Shown here in pieces: positions 9,708 to 19,085 of a DNA stretch of 64,000 nucleotides. The notes under the pieces are model-generated. The model saw nothing but the letters and a program-made list of their open reading frames with translations, was not told the origin of the DNA and searched no databases. Within the stretch, counting starts at the first letter, position 1; the number at the start of each line of letters is the position of its first letter. Source of the stretch: Candidatus Sphingomonas colombiensis (GTDB taxonomy: Bacteria; Pseudomonadota; Alphaproteobacteria; Sphingomonadales; Sphingomonadaceae); assembly GCA_029202845.1 (NCBI GenBank), contig CP119315.1, positions 69,501 to 133,500 of the forward strand. Reading direction: 5' to 3'. The position numbers and the translations under genes were made by a program.

Positions 9708-11417
9708 ATGGCCTCTATGCCAAACCCAACCCGCGATGATTTCGCGGCAATGCTCGATGACATGTTCGGCGGCGCCGACAGCTTCGAGGGCCGCGTGGTG
9801 CACGGCACCGTCACCGGTATCGAAAACGACATGGCGATCATCGACGTCGGCCTGAAGAGCGAAGGCCGCGTGCCGCTGCGCGAATTCGCCGCTCCCGGCC
9901 AGAAGGCCGAGCTGAAGGTCGGCGATGAAGTCGAAGTCTATGTCGACCGCGTCGAGAACATGCACGGCGAAGCGATGCTGTCGCGCGATCGCGCGCGTCG
10001 CGAAGCCGCATGGGACACGCTGGAAACCGAATTCGCCAAGACCGCGCGCGTCGAGGGCGTGATCTTCGGCCGCGTGAAGGGCGGCTTCACGGTCGACCTG
10101 AACGGCGCCGTCGCCTTCCTGCCCGGCAGCCAGGTCGATATCCGCCCAGTGCGTGACGTAACCCCGCTGATGGATATCCCGCAGCCATTCCAGATCCTGA
10201 AGATGGATCGCAAGCGCGGCAACATCGTCGTGTCGCGTCGCGCCGTGCTGGAAGAAACCCGCGCCGAGCAGCGTTCGGGCCTGATCCAGTCGCTGCACGA
10301 GGGCCAGATCATCGACGGCGTGGTGAAGAACATCACCGATTACGGCGCTTTCGTCGATCTGGGCGGCATCGATGGCCTGCTCCACGTCACCGACCTGAGC
10401 TACAAGCGCGTTGCTCACCCGAGCGAGATGATCAACATCGGCGACACCGTGAAGGTGCAGATCATCCGCATCAACAAGGATACGCAGCGCATCTCGCTCG
10501 GCATGAAGCAGCTCGAGAGCGATCCGTGGGATGGCGCCGGCGCCAAGTATCCGGTCGGCGCGAAGCTGTCCGGTCGCGTCACGAACATCACCGAATATGG
10601 TGCGTTCGTTGAGCTGGAAGCCGGCATCGAGGGCCTCGTCCACGTCAGCGAAATGTCCTGGACCAAGAAGAACGTCCATCCGGGCAAGATCGTCTCGACC
10701 AGCCAGGAAGTCGATGTCGTCGTGCTAGAGGTCGATGAGGACAAGCGCCGCATCAGCCTCGGCCTCAAGCAGGCACAGGCCAATCCGTGGGAGAAGTTCG
10801 CAGCCGAGCATCCGATCGGTTCGACCGTCGAAGGCGAAGTCAAGAACGCCACCGAGTTCGGCCTGTTCATCGGCCTCGACAGCGATGTCGACGGCATGGT
10901 CCACATGTCCGACATCGCCTGGGGCGTTTCGGGCGAGGACGCGCTGGCGCTGCATCGCAAGGGCGAGATGGTCACCGCCATCGTGCTCGATATCGACGCC
11001 GAGAAGGAGCGTATCTCGCTCGGCATGAAGCAGCTTGAGCGCGGCGGCCCGGTGGTCGGCGCGGCAACGGCTGGCGATCGCCTGGCGAAGAACGCCATCA
11101 CCACCGTCACCATCCTCGAAGTCCGCGACGCGGGCCTCGAAGTGCAGGCGGGCGACGATGGCGCGACCGGCTTCATCAAGCGCACCGATCTCGGCCGCGA
11201 CCGCGACGAGCAGCGTCCGGAGCGTTTCCAGGTCGGCCAGAAGCTCGATGCGATGGTCACCGGCTTCGATCGTTCGAAGAAGCCGACCTTCTCGATCAAG
11301 GCGATGCAGATCGCCGAAGAGAAGCAGGCAGTGGCGCAATATGGCTCGTCCGACTCGGGCGCGTCGCTCGGCGACATCCTCGGCGAAGCGCTGAAGGCTC
11401 GCGACACCAAGAAGTAA
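9708..11417 (+). CDS. rpsA: 30S ribosomal protein S1
   Basis: A 569-residue S1 with six S1/OB-fold RNA-binding repeats. Repeat signatures include VVKNITDYGAFVDLGGIDGL, VTNITEYGAFVELEAGIEGL and VKNATEFGLFIGLDSDVDGM, each closed by an RISLGMKQLE- or RISLGLKQ-like segment. The N terminus (MASMPNPTRDDFAAMLDD) matches alphaproteobacterial S1 and lies about 12 bases after an AAGGA. Upstream in-frame codons back to 9543 are not typical S1 and were excluded. S1 brings mRNA to the 30S subunit. The gene is intact, unlike several neighbours. Confidence 0.96.
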   Translation: MASMPNPTRDDFAAMLDDMFGGADSFEGRVVHGTVTGIENDMAIIDVGLKSEGRVPLREFAAPGQKAELKVGDEVEVYVDRVENMHGEAMLSRDRARREAAWDTLETEFAKTARVEGVIFGRVKGGFTVDLNGAVAFLPGSQVDIRPVRDVTPLMDIPQPFQILKMDRKRGNIVVSRRAVLEETRAEQRSGLIQSLHEGQIIDGVVKNITDYGAFVDLGGIDGLLHVTDLSYKRVAHPSEMINIGDTVKVQIIRINKDTQRISLGMKQLESDPWDGAGAKYPVGAKLSGRVTNITEYGAFVELEAGIEGLVHVSEMSWTKKNVHPGKIVSTSQEVDVVVLEVDEDKRRISLGLKQAQANPWEKFAAEHPIGSTVEGEVKNATEFGLFIGLDSDVDGMVHMSDIAWGVSGEDALALHRKGEMVTAIVLDIDAEKERISLGMKQLERGGPVVGAATAGDRLAKNAITTVTILEVRDAGLEVQAGDDGATGFIKRTDLGRDRDEQRPERFQVGQKLDAMVTGFDRSKKPTFSIKAMQIAEEKQAVAQYGSSDSGASLGDILGEALKARDTKK

Positions 11418-11424
11418 GGTCGGC

Positions 11425-11454
11425 GAACCGGGCGGGATCATTCCCGCCCGGTTC
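11425..11454 (+). terminator. Hairpin after rpsA
   Basis: A perfect 13-bp stem (GAACCGGGCGGGA with its complement) and a 4-base loop begins eight bases after the rpsA stop. No U-tract follows, so it may act as a transcript-stabilising 3' hairpin rather than a classic intrinsic terminator. Confidence 0.6.
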
Positions 11455-11575
11455 TCGATACGGCACAAATTTACATCAAATTGTCGTTTCGGTCCTATTC
11501 CGATCCGCAGTTTGCCTATACTATTGTAACCGATCGATCCCGCGCGCCGCGGAGAATCGCACCAGAGGTTGCAGT

Positions 11576-11857
11576 ATGATCCGCTCCGAACTCGTCGAGC
11601 AGCTTGCCGAGGCCAACCCCGAGCTTTCATTGCGCGAGGTTGAAGCGCTCGTTTCCACCTTCTTCGATGAAATCGTGCGCCGACTGGCCGAAAACGGTCG
11701 AGTCGAACTGCGCGGCTTCGGTGCCTTCTCCACCCGCGCACGCGATGCTCGCACTGGTCGCAATCCGCGCACCGGAGAGGTAGTTGAGGTGGATGCGAAG
11801 CGCGTCCCCTATTTCAAACCCGGCAAGGAAATGCGAATCCGGCTCAACGTCGCTTGA
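11576..11857 (+). CDS. ihfB: Integration host factor subunit beta
   Basis: A 93-residue HU/IHF-family DNA-bending protein. Key features are MIRSELVEQLAEANPEL at the N terminus, the VELRGFGAFSTR turn, and the intercalating-arm consensus GRNPRTGEVV with the IhfB-like VPYFKPGKEMR end. It dimerises with IhfA to bend DNA sharply. Its location directly after rpsA is the conserved order in proteobacteria. A TATACT hexamer at 11517-11522 could be its -10 box, although no good -35 box is visible. Confidence 0.95.
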   Translation: MIRSELVEQLAEANPELSLREVEALVSTFFDEIVRRLAENGRVELRGFGAFSTRARDARTGRNPRTGEVVEVDAKRVPYFKPGKEMRIRLNVA

Positions 11858-11895
11858 CGTTCGCCTCCCGGTAGCCTTCACGTCGCGGGCGATGC

Positions 11896-11979
11896 GCGGA
11901 CGTGGCGGAATCGGTAGACGCTGGAGACTTAAAATCTTCTGCCATTGGCGTGCGGGTTCGAGTCCCGCCGTCCGCACCA
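11896..11979 (+). tRNA. tRNA-Leu (TAA)
   Basis: An 84-base class II tRNA. The acceptor stem GCGGACG pairs with CGTCCGC, the anticodon loop CTTAAAA gives anticodon TAA, a short variable arm (TGCCATTGGCG) is present, the T-loop is GGTTCGAGTCC, and CCA is encoded. Confidence 0.95.
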
Positions 11980-11981
11980 TC

Positions 11982-13421
11982 GCATATGCCTCTCTGGCAC
12001 TGATCGCCGGCTGCGACCGGCGCGCGGATATTGGCCCGGTCGTGGCAAGCGTGATCGGTGCCGCCCCCGAATTGCGGGACATCAGCCGAAACGAAAGCCC
12101 GGAAAGTGATCGCCTGCTGGCCGACTCGGTTGCGCAGGGTTTGGTCCGCTTCGATGCCACCGGCCAGATCGAGCCTGGCGTTGCCGAACGCTGGATCGTC
12201 ACCGACGAGGGGCAAACCTACATTTTCCGTCTGCGCGAGGCGCAATGGTCCGATGGCCGGCCAGTTACCGCGCAGGACGTGGTGGCGATCCTCAAGCGCC
12301 AGATCGCGCCGGCCTCCCGCAATCCGCTGAAGCCCTATCTTACCGCGATCGACTCGATCGTGGAGATGACCCCGCAGATCATCCAGATCGAGCTGGCCTA
12401 TCCGCGCCCCGATCTGCTGAAGATCTTCGCCCAGCCCGAATTGGCGATCATGCGGCTGCGCGCACCAGCCGGCACCGGACCGTTCCGCATTGCGCACCAA
12501 AACCGGCAATCGATGCTGTTGACCCCGGCGCGCGCACTCAATCGCTCGCCCGATGAGGAACGTGAGAAAGTTCCAGAGGATGATGTCCGGTTGATCGGCG
12601 AAAACGCCGCACGGGCAATCACCCGCTTCGCAGCGCGGCGATCGGATCTCGTCACCGGGGGCACCGTGAGAGACTGGCCGTTGCTCCAACTCGCTTCTCT
12701 TCCACCTGCCAATGTGCGGCTCGACCCGGCGGGCGGGTTGTTCGGGCTGGCGATCGTGAAGCGCGAAGGCTTCCTCGCGGATCAGGACAATCGCTCCGCC
12801 ATCGCGGGGGCGATCGATCGCGCCGCGCTCACTGCCGCCTTTTCGGCCGATTGGGCCCCGACCGAGCAATTGCTGCCAGACCAGCTTGATTCGGCCGCCG
12901 CTCCGGCATCTTCGCCATGGGTGGCGCAAGATCACGACAATCGTCAGTTACAGGCCGTCACTCGTATCGCGATTTGGCAGCGCAACCATCCGGGCGCATT
13001 GCGGCTCCGCATCGCGCTTCCCTCCGGGCCGGGCGGAAATTTGTTGTGGGGCCGGATCGGCGCGGACCTGCTGACGATCGGCATTCAACCGGAGCGGGTA
13101 GCGCTGGATGATCGCGATGCCGATTTGCGGCTGGTCGACGTGGTCGCTCCTTATGACAGCGCACGCTGGTTTCTCGCGTTCGCCTGCACGCCCTGTGGCG
13201 AAGCCGCCGATCGGGCGCTGGAGGCGGCGCGCGTCGCCCCAACGCTCGCCGCTCGCAGCGACGCGATCGCTGCCGCCGATGCAGCAATCGCCGCGGATGT
13301 GCCGTTCATCCCGATCGCGCGCCCGCTCCGTTGGTCGCTCGTCTCGCTGCGGCTGCGCCAATGGCAACCGAACGCCCGCGCATGGCACCCGTTGAACCAC
13401 CTGAGGGCCGTCCCCAAGTGA
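11982..13421 (+). CDS. ABC transporter substrate-binding protein, peptide type (SBP family 5), start uncertain
   Basis: The protein resembles OppA/DppA-type solute-binding proteins: RLLADSVAQGLVRFD, GVAERWIVTDEGQTYIFRLR, QWSDGRPVTAQDVVAILKRQ and AGTGPFRI are typical family-5 segments. A lipobox-like LALIAGC near the beginning suggests a lipoprotein. No ATG lies in frame before it: the open frame runs back into tRNA-Leu, and the first in-frame GTG (12042) is already past the lipobox. The left coordinate is simply the first complete codon after the tRNA. A small indel near the start, as in neighbouring genes, would explain the missing start codon. No permease genes are adjacent, so the ligand is unknown. 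Confidence 0.65.
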   Translation, partial: AYASLALIAGCDRRADIGPVVASVIGAAPELRDISRNESPESDRLLADSVAQGLVRFDATGQIEPGVAERWIVTDEGQTYIFRLREAQWSDGRPVTAQDVVAILKRQIAPASRNPLKPYLTAIDSIVEMTPQIIQIELAYPRPDLLKIFAQPELAIMRLRAPAGTGPFRIAHQNRQSMLLTPARALNRSPDEEREKVPEDDVRLIGENAARAITRFAARRSDLVTGGTVRDWPLLQLASLPPANVRLDPAGGLFGLAIVKREGFLADQDNRSAIAGAIDRAALTAAFSADWAPTEQLLPDQLDSAAAPASSPWVAQDHDNRQLQAVTRIAIWQRNHPGALRLRIALPSGPGGNLLWGRIGADLLTIGIQPERVALDDRDADLRLVDVVAPYDSARWFLAFACTPCGEAADRALEAARVAPTLAARSDAIAAADAAIAADVPFIPIARPLRWSLVSLRLRQWQPNARAWHPLNHLRAVPK

Positions 13422-13434
13422 TCCGGCATGAACC

Positions 13435-13857
13435 ATGCGTACCGCCCGCATCGACCCCGCCCTCCTCGACCGCCTGCCGCTTCGGCCGCGACCCCGCCCG
13501 CGATCCGCCAGCGGATCGAGGCGATGGAGAAGGTGCTCGAAGGCCTGTTCGTCGTGCCCGGTATCAACCGGCGCGTCGGCCTCGACGCCTTGCTCGGCCT
13601 CGTCCCCGTCGTCGGCGACCTCCTCGCCGCCGCGCTCGGCGCGTGGATCGTCTGGGAGGCGCGCAACCTCGCGCATGAGCCGCTTCCAGCTCGCGCGGAT
13701 GAGCGCGCGCGTCGGGTTCGACGCCGTGCTCGGCATGGTCAGCCCGGTGATCGGCGATGCGGCCGACTTCTTCTATCGCTCGAACACGCTCAACCTGCGG
13801 ACGATCAGGCGCCACCTCGACAAGCATCACCCCTCGACGGTGACGATCGAACGCTGA
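13435..13857 (+). pseudogene. DUF4112 membrane protein, frameshifted
   Basis: Two reading frames combine into one DUF4112 protein. One carries the start MRTARIDPALLDRL and the end MSRFQLARMSARVGFDAVLG with GDAADFFYRSNTLNLRTIRR. The other carries the middle (EAMEKVLEGLFVVPGINRR, GLDALLGLVPVVGDLLAAAL). The shifts lie near 13490 and 13672. The family is a small predicted membrane protein of unknown function. As with aroA and putA, the full-length content with single-base shifts suggests sequence error. Confidence 0.72.
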
Positions 13858-13867
13858 GGTGATTTAC

Positions 13868-13990
13868 TTCCTGCTCCCCTCCTTCGTGAAGGGAGGGGCT
13901 GGGGGTGGGTGGGTATGAGGCCAGCGCAGCGGTGCCCCCCACACCAACCCACCCCCGACCCCTTCCTTGTTCAAGGGAGGGGAGCAGAAG
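13868..13990. repeat. Large imperfect inverted repeat between convergent genes
   Basis: Two arms of about 45 bases (left CTTCCTGCTCCCCTCC..., right ending ...GGGAGGGGAGCAGAAG) are near-complementary. Each arm also folds on itself through a CCCCTCC/GGAGGGG mini-hairpin. The element fills the space between the stop of the DUF4112 gene (13857) and the stop of the namZ-like gene (14000). It could act as a bidirectional terminator or be a REP-like dispersed element. Confidence 0.7.
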
Positions 13991-13999
13991 AGAGCCAGC

Positions 14000-15216
14000 T
14001 CAATACAGCAGGAACGCGCGTCCGTTCGGCTTCCCACGCCCGCTCGTCCGGTACGGTCAGCAGCGTCGAGGTCGCCGGCCACCGCCGCCGCGTCATCGAC
14101 CCATTCGCGCAAGCGCCAGGCCCGCCGTTGATCACGTCGATCGCCAGCTTGCCGAAGTCATATTCATACGGGAAATCCCGCCACAGCGGATAATCCGGGC
14201 CACAGCCGCCGGATCGCCTTGAACGCCAGCGCCTGCAGCCGCCACGGGCGGAAGGCGGCATCGATCGTAAGCCGCGCCCTCCGCGTGGATGAACACCCCG
14301 GCGCACAAGCTGCCCCGACATGCTTGTGGAACGTCGGCTGGAACCAGATATCCCGCAGCGTGCAGCCCGCCAGCCACTCGCGGCGCCAGCGCGCGCAGCT
14401 CCGCGCATCACCGCGCGCGCATCCACATCGGGCGCGCCGAACAGTTCCAGCGGGCGCGTCGTCCCCCGCCCCTCGCTCAGCGTCGTGCCCTCCAGCATCA
14501 CCGTGCCGGCATAGGCCCGCGCCATATTGACGTTGGCGGCATTGGGGCTGGGGTTGATCCACACGCGCTCGCGCGGCCAGCCGTAGCCCGGCGCTTCGCA
14601 TCGCGGCCGCCAGCCCTCCATCTCGACCACGCGATAGGCCACGTCGAGGCGGAAGTGATCGACGAACCAGCGCCCCATCTCGCCCAAGCGTCACGCCGTG
14701 GCGCATCGGCATCGGCCCGGCGCCGACGAAGCTCTCCCAGCCGGGGCGCAAGGCCAGCCCCTCGACCGGGCGGCCGGCGGGATTGGGGCGATCGAGCACC
14801 CACACTTCCTTGCCGTGCGCCGCCGCCGCCTCCAGCACGTAGAGCAGGGTCGTGACGAAGGTGTAGATGCGGCACCCCACGTCCTGCAGATCGACCAGCA
14901 GCACGTCGAACGTCCCCATCGCCTGCCCCGTCGGCCGCCGCACCTCGCCGTAGAGGCTGAACACCGGCATCCCGTAGGTCGGATCGGTGAAGTCCGGCGA
15001 CTCCATCATATTGTCCTGCAAGGTCGCCGCGCACGCCGTGCTGCGGGCCCGAACACCGCGCTCATCATTCACCCCCGCCGCGACCAGCGCGTCGAGGCTG
15101 TGCGTCAAGGTCGGCCGTGACGGAGGCCGGATGCGCGAGCAATGCGCAACGCGCTTCCCCTCCAGCGGCTTCCGGAGGCTCGCATCGGCGAGCAGGCGAT
15201 CGATCCCGAATTTCAT
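14000..15216 (-). pseudogene. namZ: DUF1343 / NamZ-like exo-beta-N-acetylmuramidase, frameshifted
   Basis: Fragments in three frames rebuild a roughly 400-residue DUF1343 protein. They are MKFGIDRLLADASLRKPLEG at the start, LVDLQDVGCRIYTFVTTLLY, VWVLDRPNPAGRPVEGLAL, WINPSPNAANVNMARAYAG, GTVMLEGTTLSEGRGTTRPL and YPLWRDFPYEYDFGKLAIDV. In the correct frame the end reads FLLY followed by TGA at 14000-14002, which is typical of the family. NamZ releases N-acetylmuramic acid from peptidoglycan fragments; the symbol rests on family resemblance only. The ATG at 15216 overlaps the stop of the upstream DOMON-like gene, so the two are probably translated together. Confidence 0.78.
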
Positions 15217-15752
15217 GGCCGCTCCGGTGCCGCGAGCCGCGCGACAAAGCAATCCGGGTTGTGGAAATCCGGCGCGCCAGGAGCATGAGCCAGCGCCCAA
15301 TAGGATTTTCCTCCCTCATCATCCTCGATCACGGCAGTGAGATTCATTGCCGCTTTGCGCACACCGATCGCGGAAATATCCAGCTCCGCAGCCAGCCAGA
15401 AATGGCCGGGGGTATCGGGAGTAATCGAGATTTCGGGGGCAAATTCGAGCGCGAGCTCGCGCATTCCGCTGCGATAGCTGTCGAACGAATAAGCTGCCCA
15501 CTCAAATGACGGAGAAAGATTAAACTCGACGTATGGGCCATCGCCTATCGATTTTAGAAAAACTTCAAAGCAGGTTCTCTTCCACAATCCGTCTGCGCGC
15601 CGGGGCTCTCCCATCGCCGGAAGCGCGATTTTCCCCTCGTATCTTACATAAAATTCTAGCCAATATTCGCGATCATTCGCGTTGATCTGTACCGACACGC
15701 CAAGAATTTTCGCGGTCGGCGTGTCTGGATGGCATAAAAGCTCGTAGTTCAT
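15213..15752 (-). CDS. DOMON-like domain protein
   Basis: A protein of 179 residues from the ATG at 15752 (MNYELLCHPDTPTAKILGVS). The sequence is beta-rich with WLEFYVRYEGKIALPAMGEP, RRADGLWKRTCFEVFL and YVEFNLSPSFEWAAYSFDSY, which match the bacterial DOMON-like (carbohydrate- or haem-binding fold) domain found in sphingomonads. No signal peptide is evident. The function is unknown. Its stop overlaps the namZ-like start by ATGA, and the pairing with a muramidase suggests a role in cell-wall sugar recycling, as inference. Confidence 0.75.
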   Translation of the reverse strand: MNYELLCHPDTPTAKILGVSVQINANDREYWLEFYVRYEGKIALPAMGEPRRADGLWKRTCFEVFLKSIGDGPYVEFNLSPSFEWAAYSFDSYRSGMRELALEFAPEISITPDTPGHFWLAAELDISAIGVRKAAMNLTAVIEDDEGGKSYWALAHAPGAPDFHNPDCFVARLAAPERP

Positions 15753-15880
15753 TTTCGCTTCGCCGACCCCGGTTTCTGGTAAAAAAGCGTAGGGGCAGGA
15801 GCGTGGTTTCGGCAAGCTCAGCCCGGATTAGCGGCATACTGGTAAAAGCGCGCGCGAATCGCTATGTGGCGCGCTTCCCT

Positions 15881-17232
15881 ATGGCTACCAAACTCCCCTC
15901 CCCGCCCCGCGTGGGCATGGTCTCGCTCGGCTGTCCCAAGAACCTCGTCGACAGCGAGCGCATCCTCACCCAGCTGCGCGCCGACGGCTATCAGATGTCG
16001 CCCGACTATGCCGGGGCCGATGTCGTGCTGGTCAACACCTGCGGCTTTCTCGATTCGGCCAAGGAGGAAAGCCTCGAGGCGATCGGCGAGGCGATCGCGG
16101 AAAACGGCCGCGTCATCGTCACCGGCTGCATGGGCAAGGAAGCCGAGGTGATCCGCGCGCGCTTCCCCGACGTGCTCGCGATCACCGGCGCGCATCAGTA
16201 CGAGCAGGTCGTCGAGGCGGTGCATGAGGCCGCGCCGGCCAGCATATCTCGCCCTATGTCGATCTCATCCCCGACGCCGGGCTGAAGCTCACCCCGCGCC
16301 ATTACAGCTATCTGAAGATTTCGGAGGGCTGCAACCACCGCTGCGCCTTCTGCATCATCCCCTCGCTGCGCGGCGATCTCGTCAGCCGTCGGCCCGATGC
16401 GGTCCTGCGCGAGGCCGAGAAGCTGGTCGCGGCGGGCACCAAGGAATTGCTGGTCATCAGCCAGGACACCTCCGCCTACGGCGTCGACCTGCGCCACAAG
16501 TCGTGGCCGTGGCACGGCGGCGAGGCCCGCGCGCACATGACCGATCTGGCCCGCGAGCTCGGCCGGATCGCGCCGTGGGTGCGGCTGCACTACGTCTATC
16601 CCTATCCGCACGTCGATCAGGTGATCCCGCTGATGGCGGACGGCCTCGTGCTCCCCTATCTCGACATCCCGTTCCAGCACGCCAGCCGCGCGGTGCTCAA
16701 GGCGATGAAACGCCCGGCGAACGAGGCCAAGGTGCTGGAGCGCATCCGCGCCTGGCGCGAGATCTGCCCCGATATCGCGATCCGCTCGACCTTCGTCGTC
16801 GGCTTCCCCGGCGAGACCGAGGATGATTTCAAGTATCTGCTTGACTGGCTGGACGAGGCCCAGCTCGATCGTGTGGGCGCGTTTCGCTTCGAGCCGGTCG
16901 AGGGGGCCGCTGCCAATGCACTCCCGGATCACGTACCCGAAGAGGTGAAGGAAGAGCGCTACGCCCGCGTCATGGAGAAAACCGCCGCCATCTCCGCCGC
17001 GAAGCTACAGGCCAAGATCGGTCGCACGCTCGACGTGATCATCGACGCGGTGGGCGAAGATGGCGCCACCGGCCGCTCCTATGCCGACGCGCCGGATATC
17101 GACGGCGAAGTGCATCTGCGCGACGCGGGCCACCTTTCGATTGGCGATATCGTGCCGGTAACGATCGAGGATGCCGACGAACATGATCTGTTCGGCGCCC
17201 CCATCGACGCGAAGGACGAACTGCGCGCTTGA
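15881..17232 (+). pseudogene. rimO: Ribosomal protein S12 methylthiotransferase RimO, one frameshift
   Basis: RimO is a radical-SAM enzyme that methylthiolates an Asp of ribosomal protein S12. The N-terminal domain (from MATKLPSPPRVGMVSLGCPK, with NTCGFLDSAKEESLEAIGE and GCMGKEAE) supplies three cluster-binding Cys. The radical-SAM motif is CNHRCAFC, followed by GDLVSRRPDAVLREAEKL, and a C-terminal TRAM domain ends at 17232. The frame changes once near 16230, where HEAAPA should join HISPYVDLIPDAG. Everything else is intact and of normal length (about 450 codons), so one indel error is the simplest explanation. Confidence 0.9.
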
Positions 17233-17286
17233 CCGCTCCGGCGGCACTGCTAATAGGCCCCCTCGCTTCGGCGAAAACGCCTTTGG

Positions 17287-17363
17287 GGCGGAGTAGCTCA
17301 GCTGGTTAGAGCAGCGGAATCATAATCCGCGTGTCGGGGGTTCAAGTCCCTCCTCCGCTACCA
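17287..17363 (+). tRNA. tRNA-Met (CAT)
   Basis: A 77-base cloverleaf with acceptor stem GGCGGAG/CTCCGCT, anticodon stem-loop GCGGA-ATCATAA-TCCGC giving anticodon CAT, T-loop GGTTCAAGTCC and encoded CCA. It resembles elongator tRNA-Met; a tRNA-Ile2 (lysidine-modified CAT) cannot be fully excluded by eye. Confidence 0.93.
17341..17363 (+). other. Presumed integration site (att) in the tRNA-Met 3' end
   Basis: A tyrosine recombinase gene begins 190 bases downstream and reads away from the tRNA, a layout typical of islands that integrate at tRNA 3' ends. The exact core is not defined, because a second copy of the tRNA end was not found by eye in the rest of the window. Confidence 0.4.
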
Positions 17364-17552
17364 TTCCACGAATCGACAGAAACCCCGCATTTCCGCCGTT
17401 TTTCGACGGCTTCGAGGGGTGATTCGGGGTCAGATTCGTTCACGACCACATGCCGGCTGATGGCCTGAATTCGACCGAATTCGACCCAGTTGGACACTGC
17501 TTGTGTATGGATTTGTGTACTGATTTCATCGCCTCGTGATGACGAGGTTGAT

Positions 17553-18800
17553 ATGGCTGTTCTGGATCTGACGCCGGCCGCGATCGAGCGTCTAACGTCT
17601 GGAATCCTTCGAGATTCTCGTACTCCGGGCCTCAAAATCGAGGCGATGCCAACCGGACGCAAGCTCTGGTCATTCCGCCGCCGCGTGGCGGGGACGGCGA
17701 AGACTGTGCGCGAATCTTTGGGCGCCTTTCCGACTTATTCGATCGGCGACGCGCGTAACTGGGCAGCAGGCCTCAACGCCTCAATCGAACGCGGCGAAGA
17801 CCCTCGCGAGCTCAAGCGTGCTGAAGATGCGCGCCTCGCGATGACCGTTCATGCCGCGCACGAGCTCTATATGGCCGCGGTGATTCGCGGTGACCGGCGC
17901 GCCGTGAAGCCGCGAACGATCGCCGACAAAAAATCCATCTACAGCCGCGATATCGGCCCGCGGCTCGGCAACACGAACCTCTATCAACTCACCGAGGACG
18001 AATGCTGGAACGCGGTGTACGACAAGGCGAACGCCTCGAAAGATCGCGCCAACAAAATGGCCGGCGAGCTTGCCTGCTTCCTCAGATGGTGTTGCGGCCG
18101 CGAGGGGAGAATGGCCGGAATCGAACGGATGGAACACCCCGCTCCCACTCTTATCGCAACCTGGTTCTCGACCGGTCCCAAGGCGAACACGCGTTTCCTC
18201 GATGAGCAAGAGCTTGGCTGGCTATTCCAGGCGTTGACCAAAGAAACCCTGTTTTATCGAAGGGGCATTCTCCTCCTTCTCCTGACGGCGGCGCGCAGAA
18301 ACGAGCTGTTCGGCGCCTCCTCCTGCGAGTTCGTGGAAGGGATTTGGACGTTACCCATCGAACGATCCAAGACCGGCAAGGAGAATATCGTTGCCCTGGG
18401 CCCCTGGGGCAGGAGAATGGCGCAGACCAATCGCGAGTGGCTTTTCCCCTCCTCACGGCTCGACGGTCCGCAATTTTTTGGCTGGTTCCAGGTTCGGGAT
18501 CGGCTTCACGCCCGGATGGAGCAACTCGCCGGACATCCGATAGCGCGGTGGCATTTCCACGATTTTCGGCGAACCTTCAAAACGAACTCAAGCCGCGTCG
18601 GCATCAAGGATGACGTTTCGGAACTGATGCTCAATCACAAGCGCACCGGCGTAAGGGGCATCTACAACAAGAACGAGGAGCTCGAAGCGCGCGCCGCCGG
18701 CTTTCTTGCATGGGAACGCTTTCTCATGGGCATCGCCATAAAGGGCGGTGTCGCCGATGCGCTAATGTGTCGCTCAGCCGCAGATACCGTTGCCGTCTGA
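17553..18800 (+). CDS. Tyrosine-type site-specific integrase with DUF4102-like N terminus
   Basis: A 415-residue phage/island integrase. The N-terminal arm-binding region (LTPAAIERLTSGILRDSRTP, WSFRRRVAGTAKTVRESLGA) resembles DUF4102 integrases of genomic islands. The catalytic domain shows the first Arg in LTAARRNELFGAS, the HxxR box in HDFRRTFKTN, and the tyrosine nucleophile in GVRGIYNKNEE. It probably drives integration at the adjacent tRNA-Met. The ATG at 17553 follows a GAGG ribosome site; an in-frame upstream start at 17490 would add an unlikely Cys-rich leader. The gene looks intact. Confidence 0.9.
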   Translation: MAVLDLTPAAIERLTSGILRDSRTPGLKIEAMPTGRKLWSFRRRVAGTAKTVRESLGAFPTYSIGDARNWAAGLNASIERGEDPRELKRAEDARLAMTVHAAHELYMAAVIRGDRRAVKPRTIADKKSIYSRDIGPRLGNTNLYQLTEDECWNAVYDKANASKDRANKMAGELACFLRWCCGREGRMAGIERMEHPAPTLIATWFSTGPKANTRFLDEQELGWLFQALTKETLFYRRGILLLLLTAARRNELFGASSCEFVEGIWTLPIERSKTGKENIVALGPWGRRMAQTNREWLFPSSRLDGPQFFGWFQVRDRLHARMEQLAGHPIARWHFHDFRRTFKTNSSRVGIKDDVSELMLNHKRTGVRGIYNKNEELEARAAGFLAWERFLMGIAIKGGVADALMCRSAADTVAV

Positions 18801-18839
18801 CCAGCTATCCAATGTCCCGCCCGACTCGCGTGTATTGGT

Positions 18840-19085
18840 CTACCAAAGTGCGCGCGAATCGAGCCAGGCATCAACCTCAGAACGCCTGAAGCGCGGGCAG
18901 CGCCGGAATTTGCACGTCCCGCTTCCAAGCTCATATTCGCGCGGGAAACCCGAAGGTCGACACTTCCGCAGTCGATCGATCTGCCTTCGGGACAGCCGGG
19001 CAAGGCGCGCGAACTCGTCGGTCGTAATGAAGTCTGCTTTCGGATCGACGTGATGCGGTGCGAACCGATCGAGGTGGCTATTCAT
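18840..19085 (-). CDS. AlpA/excisionase-like helix-turn-helix protein
   Basis: An 81-residue protein with an AlpA/MerR-like HTH: ADFITTDEFARLARLSRRQI with DRLRKCRPSGFPREYEL, then FRRSEVDAWLDSRALW, the usual ending of prophage/ICE AlpA regulators. Such proteins act as excisionases or activate the integrase. The ATG at 19085 is preferred; a TTG at 19136 would add 17 residues. It overlaps the stop of the DUF2274 gene by a few bases, so it is probably the last gene of the conjugation operon. Confidence 0.72.
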   Translation of the reverse strand: MNSHLDRFAPHHVDPKADFITTDEFARLARLSRRQIDRLRKCRPSGFPREYELGSGTCKFRRCPRFRRSEVDAWLDSRALW

